Source: DASRHT01 sp035293765 (lineage in GTDB: Bacteria > Chloroflexota > Ktedonobacteria > Ktedonobacterales > Ktedonobacteraceae). Taken from it: a stretch of DNA of 64,000 nucleotides. The stretch covers positions 1 through 64,000 of the forward strand of contig DATGMF010000091.1 in assembly GCA_035293765.1 (NCBI GenBank), written 5' to 3'. Below are positions 62,031 through 64,000 of this stretch, one piece after another (position 1 is the first letter of the stretch; every line of letters begins with the position of its first letter). Under the pieces are notes generated by a model. It saw nothing but the letters and a program-made list of their open reading frames with translations. It did not search any database and was not told where the DNA came from. The position numbers and the translations under genes are program-made.

Positions 62031-63056
62031 ATGGCGCACCGTTTTCATCCACGAAGCACTCCTGCAGAACATGTGCGTGTTATCTTTCATTCCATACCCT
62101 GGAAGCTTCTGTTCTTATTGCCAGTTCTTATAGTCATCGCTGTGCCCACGTACCTGTATGCAACGCGTGCGGGAGGTAATGTCGTTCCCTCAATCACCGA
62201 TCTTTTTTATAAACTTTCGGCTCCAGCTCCCCCGCCAACGCCAACTCCATTACCGGTATTTCCTTCAGGGCTGCCGCAAGCTGGTTCTCTGCTCTATACC
62301 GTACAGGATGGCGATTCGTGCGACTCGATTCTGCTTTTTCAGATGCATATGTTGAATGCGGGCGAGATCTTTAGCGATATTAAGCCGGAGACCGTGCGGG
62401 CGCTCAACGCCTCTCTCGGCCAGGACTGCCATTTGCTACAGCCCGGGATGACGCTCCCACTATCTCCGCACTATCCTCTGGTTGCTCTCGGCGGCGTTGT
62501 GACCAAAATCGAGGCCAGCACGCCGCAGCAGGTATTGCCCACGCCGCTGATTAAAATCCCGCCACAGCAACAGCTAGGAACGGATTGTTCGGGGAAAGGA
62601 GGCTGCCTGCTGACGCTGCGGATCGCGCCTGCCGTGAGTATACATCTCCTGGTGCAAACTGCCCTGCCTGTGAACGTGGGTTCCTGGATCTGGGCGCAGG
62701 CGATGTATCCCCGCAAGGTCATTCGTGGCTTTGATACCTATCCCTACGCCGATCCACATGCCTCGCTCAATGGGGCAACCATGCGCGCGTGCGATGTCCA
62801 GGTGGATAATACCCACGATGACAATTCGCTCTCGTGCAGCGATCTTATGCCGAACACCATTGATATTGATGGAGGCTCCTGGATCTTCGGCGTTACTGGC
62901 CCGGGTGGGATCGACCACTGGCATTATGGATTAAACCTGCCGCCCAATACGCGCGTACTGCTCTGGCTCACCGATGACAATGGCACGCTCCATTATCATC
63001 GTGGCAACTCTGCCTATCGTTACGATGACGCGTCCCATCTTTACGTAAAAATCTAA
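62031..63056 (+). CDS. membrane-anchored LysM-like protein
   Basis: 341 residues. One N-terminal transmembrane segment (LLFLLPVLIVIAVPTYLYAT) with a basic cytosolic start, a Pro/Thr-rich spacer (PAPPPTPTPLPVFP), then a LysM-like unit, LLYTVQDGDSCDSILLFQM to LNASLGQDCHLLQPGMTLPL, near residues 85-145, the kind that binds peptidoglycan or chitin. The C-terminal 180 residues carry two CD or CS pairs and a strand-rich fold of no known function. AGGGG lies before the ATG. A strong terminator follows. Confidence 0.8.
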   Translation: MAHRFHPRSTPAEHVRVIFHSIPWKLLFLLPVLIVIAVPTYLYATRAGGNVVPSITDLFYKLSAPAPPPTPTPLPVFPSGLPQAGSLLYTVQDGDSCDSILLFQMHMLNAGEIFSDIKPETVRALNASLGQDCHLLQPGMTLPLSPHYPLVALGGVVTKIEASTPQQVLPTPLIKIPPQQQLGTDCSGKGGCLLTLRIAPAVSIHLLVQTALPVNVGSWIWAQAMYPRKVIRGFDTYPYADPHASLNGATMRACDVQVDNTHDDNSLSCSDLMPNTIDIDGGSWIFGVTGPGGIDHWHYGLNLPPNTRVLLWLTDDNGTLHYHRGNSAYRYDDASHLYVKI

Positions 63057-63089
63057 CAGTTCATCTTAAACTTGAGTAGTCCAAAGGGT

Positions 63090-63128
63090 GCCTCTTCTAC
63101 GTAAATATATGTAGAAGAGGCGCTTTTT
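63090..63128 (+). terminator. terminator of the LysM-like gene
   Basis: GCCTCTTCTAC and GTAGAAGAGGC form a perfect 11-bp stem over a 10-base loop and run into a T-run: a strong rho-independent terminator. Confidence 0.85.
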
Positions 63129-63255
63129 AGATAATTTTTGCTGATGCCGTATCTTCCCTTTTTTGGGGTATGGTATCATAATCTTAAGGGTAGGGTGATC
63201 GTGCTGGATGCTGGAGCGGCGGTTTGTCCCTAATCCATAAAATCTGGAGCTATCT

Positions 63256-64000
63256 ATGGCAGGCTTAGAGGGAAGGACCCTTGATCGTTATCAATTGCAG
63301 CGCCTGATTGGGCGCGGGGGCATGGCCGATGTGTATCTGGGCTTCGACCCTCGTTTTCAGCGTGACGTTGCCATTAAAGTATTCAAACGTGAAGATGAAG
63401 GCATGCTCAGACGCTTCATTCGTGAAGCAAAACTGATGGCCTCGCTGCGCAATCCTTACCTGATGCCTGTCTATGATACCGGCGAAACGAACGTAGATGG
63501 GGTGTCACGCTATTATATCGTGATGCCCTTTATGGAAGGTGGAACGTTACGCGCCCGCATCAAACGCTCCCGGCCCTCGCTGAAAGAGACCTGCCGCTAC
63601 CTGCGAGAAATTGCCTCCGCTCTCGACTACATGCATCAGCAAGGCATTATTCACCGCGATATCAAGTCTTCCAATGTATTGCTGAACGACGAAGGGCATT
63701 GTTTCCTCTCCGATTTTGGCATTGCGCGCACCACCACCGATGCCACTCAGATGACCAGCACCGGCGATGTACTCGGCACCGTCGATTATGTCGCGCCTGA
63801 GCTTTTTGAAATGGATCGCAGGGCCGACGCTCGCAGCGATTTCTACTCGCTGGGTGTGCTGCTCTTCGAAATGGTCACGGGCCAGATGCCGTTTAAAGCC
63901 GAGAATCAGATTGCCCTGATCGCGATGCATATGAACCAGCTCCCGCCATCGCCACGGACAATCGTGCCCAACCTCTCTCCCCAGGTTGAGCGCGTCATGC
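63256..64000 (+). CDS. serine/threonine protein kinase (partial, C-terminus off right edge)
   Basis: 248 residues of a bacterial Hanks-type kinase. Gly-rich loop LIGRGGMADVYLGFDPR (residue 18 on), ATP-anchoring Lys in VAIKVFKRED at 41, Glu in FIREAKLMASLR, catalytic HRDIKSSNVLL near 133, DFGIAR near 153, activation-loop end GTVDYVAPE, and DFYSLGVLLFEMVTG. All catalytic residues are present. TGGAG precedes the ATG. Such kinases in this kind of bacterium often continue into a membrane span and an extracellular sensor, which lie outside the window. Confidence 0.96.
   Translation, partial: MAGLEGRTLDRYQLQRLIGRGGMADVYLGFDPRFQRDVAIKVFKREDEGMLRRFIREAKLMASLRNPYLMPVYDTGETNVDGVSRYYIVMPFMEGGTLRARIKRSRPSLKETCRYLREIASALDYMHQQGIIHRDIKSSNVLLNDEGHCFLSDFGIARTTTDATQMTSTGDVLGTVDYVAPELFEMDRRADARSDFYSLGVLLFEMVTGQMPFKAENQIALIAMHMNQLPPSPRTIVPNLSPQVERVM

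Overview
The window looks like chromosome of a free-living, heterotrophic, moderately GC-rich bacterium. The mix of a degenerate secreted Rhs/Hint gene, an FHA protein with NTF2-like repeats, a Ser/Thr kinase, MefA-type and other MFS efflux proteins, and intergenic palindromic repeats fits Chloroflexota of the Ktedonobacteria type. That placement is inferred from resemblance only; no rRNA, tRNA or CRISPR array was recognised. Both edges cut genes: pyruvate phosphate dikinase on the left and a Ser/Thr protein kinase on the right.

Layout. 1-15.8 kb is mostly metabolism and housekeeping: ppdK, an orphan HEPN protein, a stress protein, a thiolase, an Rpn-type nuclease, a methylmalonyl-CoA mutase large subunit with a GNAT enzyme, prmA-rsmE, an M42 peptidase, a NYN-domain protein with an unusual insertion, and an HxlR regulator. 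16-25 kb holds a membrane protein, a putative secreted zinc-protease-like protein, a tightly overlapping ABC exporter-queG operon, a phosphoesterase and an FHA protein. 25-37.8 kb holds hutU, two MFS transporters, an esterase, a putrescine-type aminotransferase, a receiver/GAF-like/membrane signalling group and a URO-D family enzyme. 38-43.7 kb is a purine-degradation operon: adenine deaminase, an FAD subunit, and a fused 2Fe-2S/molybdopterin dehydrogenase. 44-51.2 kb is one very large secreted Rhs/Hint polymorphic-toxin-like gene that now carries an in-frame stop, a frame change at the Hint terminus and an in-frame 66-bp palindromic insertion, followed by a probable immunity gene. 52-55.3 kb is a carbohydrate-type ABC importer. 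55.5-61 kb is an AT-richer five-gene cluster (flavoprotein, two unrecognised small proteins, MFS exporter, NodU-type carbamoyltransferase) that looks like an acquired small-molecule pathway. 61.3-64 kb holds a DUF402 protein, a LysM-like membrane-anchored protein and the kinase.

A family of short inverted-repeat elements recurs in the window. They share a GCGTCCGATTTATCG core and/or a 40-bp right end, at about 30.46-30.69, 36.3, 43.77-43.86 and 61.2 kb. A different palindromic element sits inside the Rhs gene. The best candidates for undescribed biology are the 55.5-61 kb cluster, the broken Rhs locus with its four-copy operator-like leader repeat, and the inverted-repeat elements.
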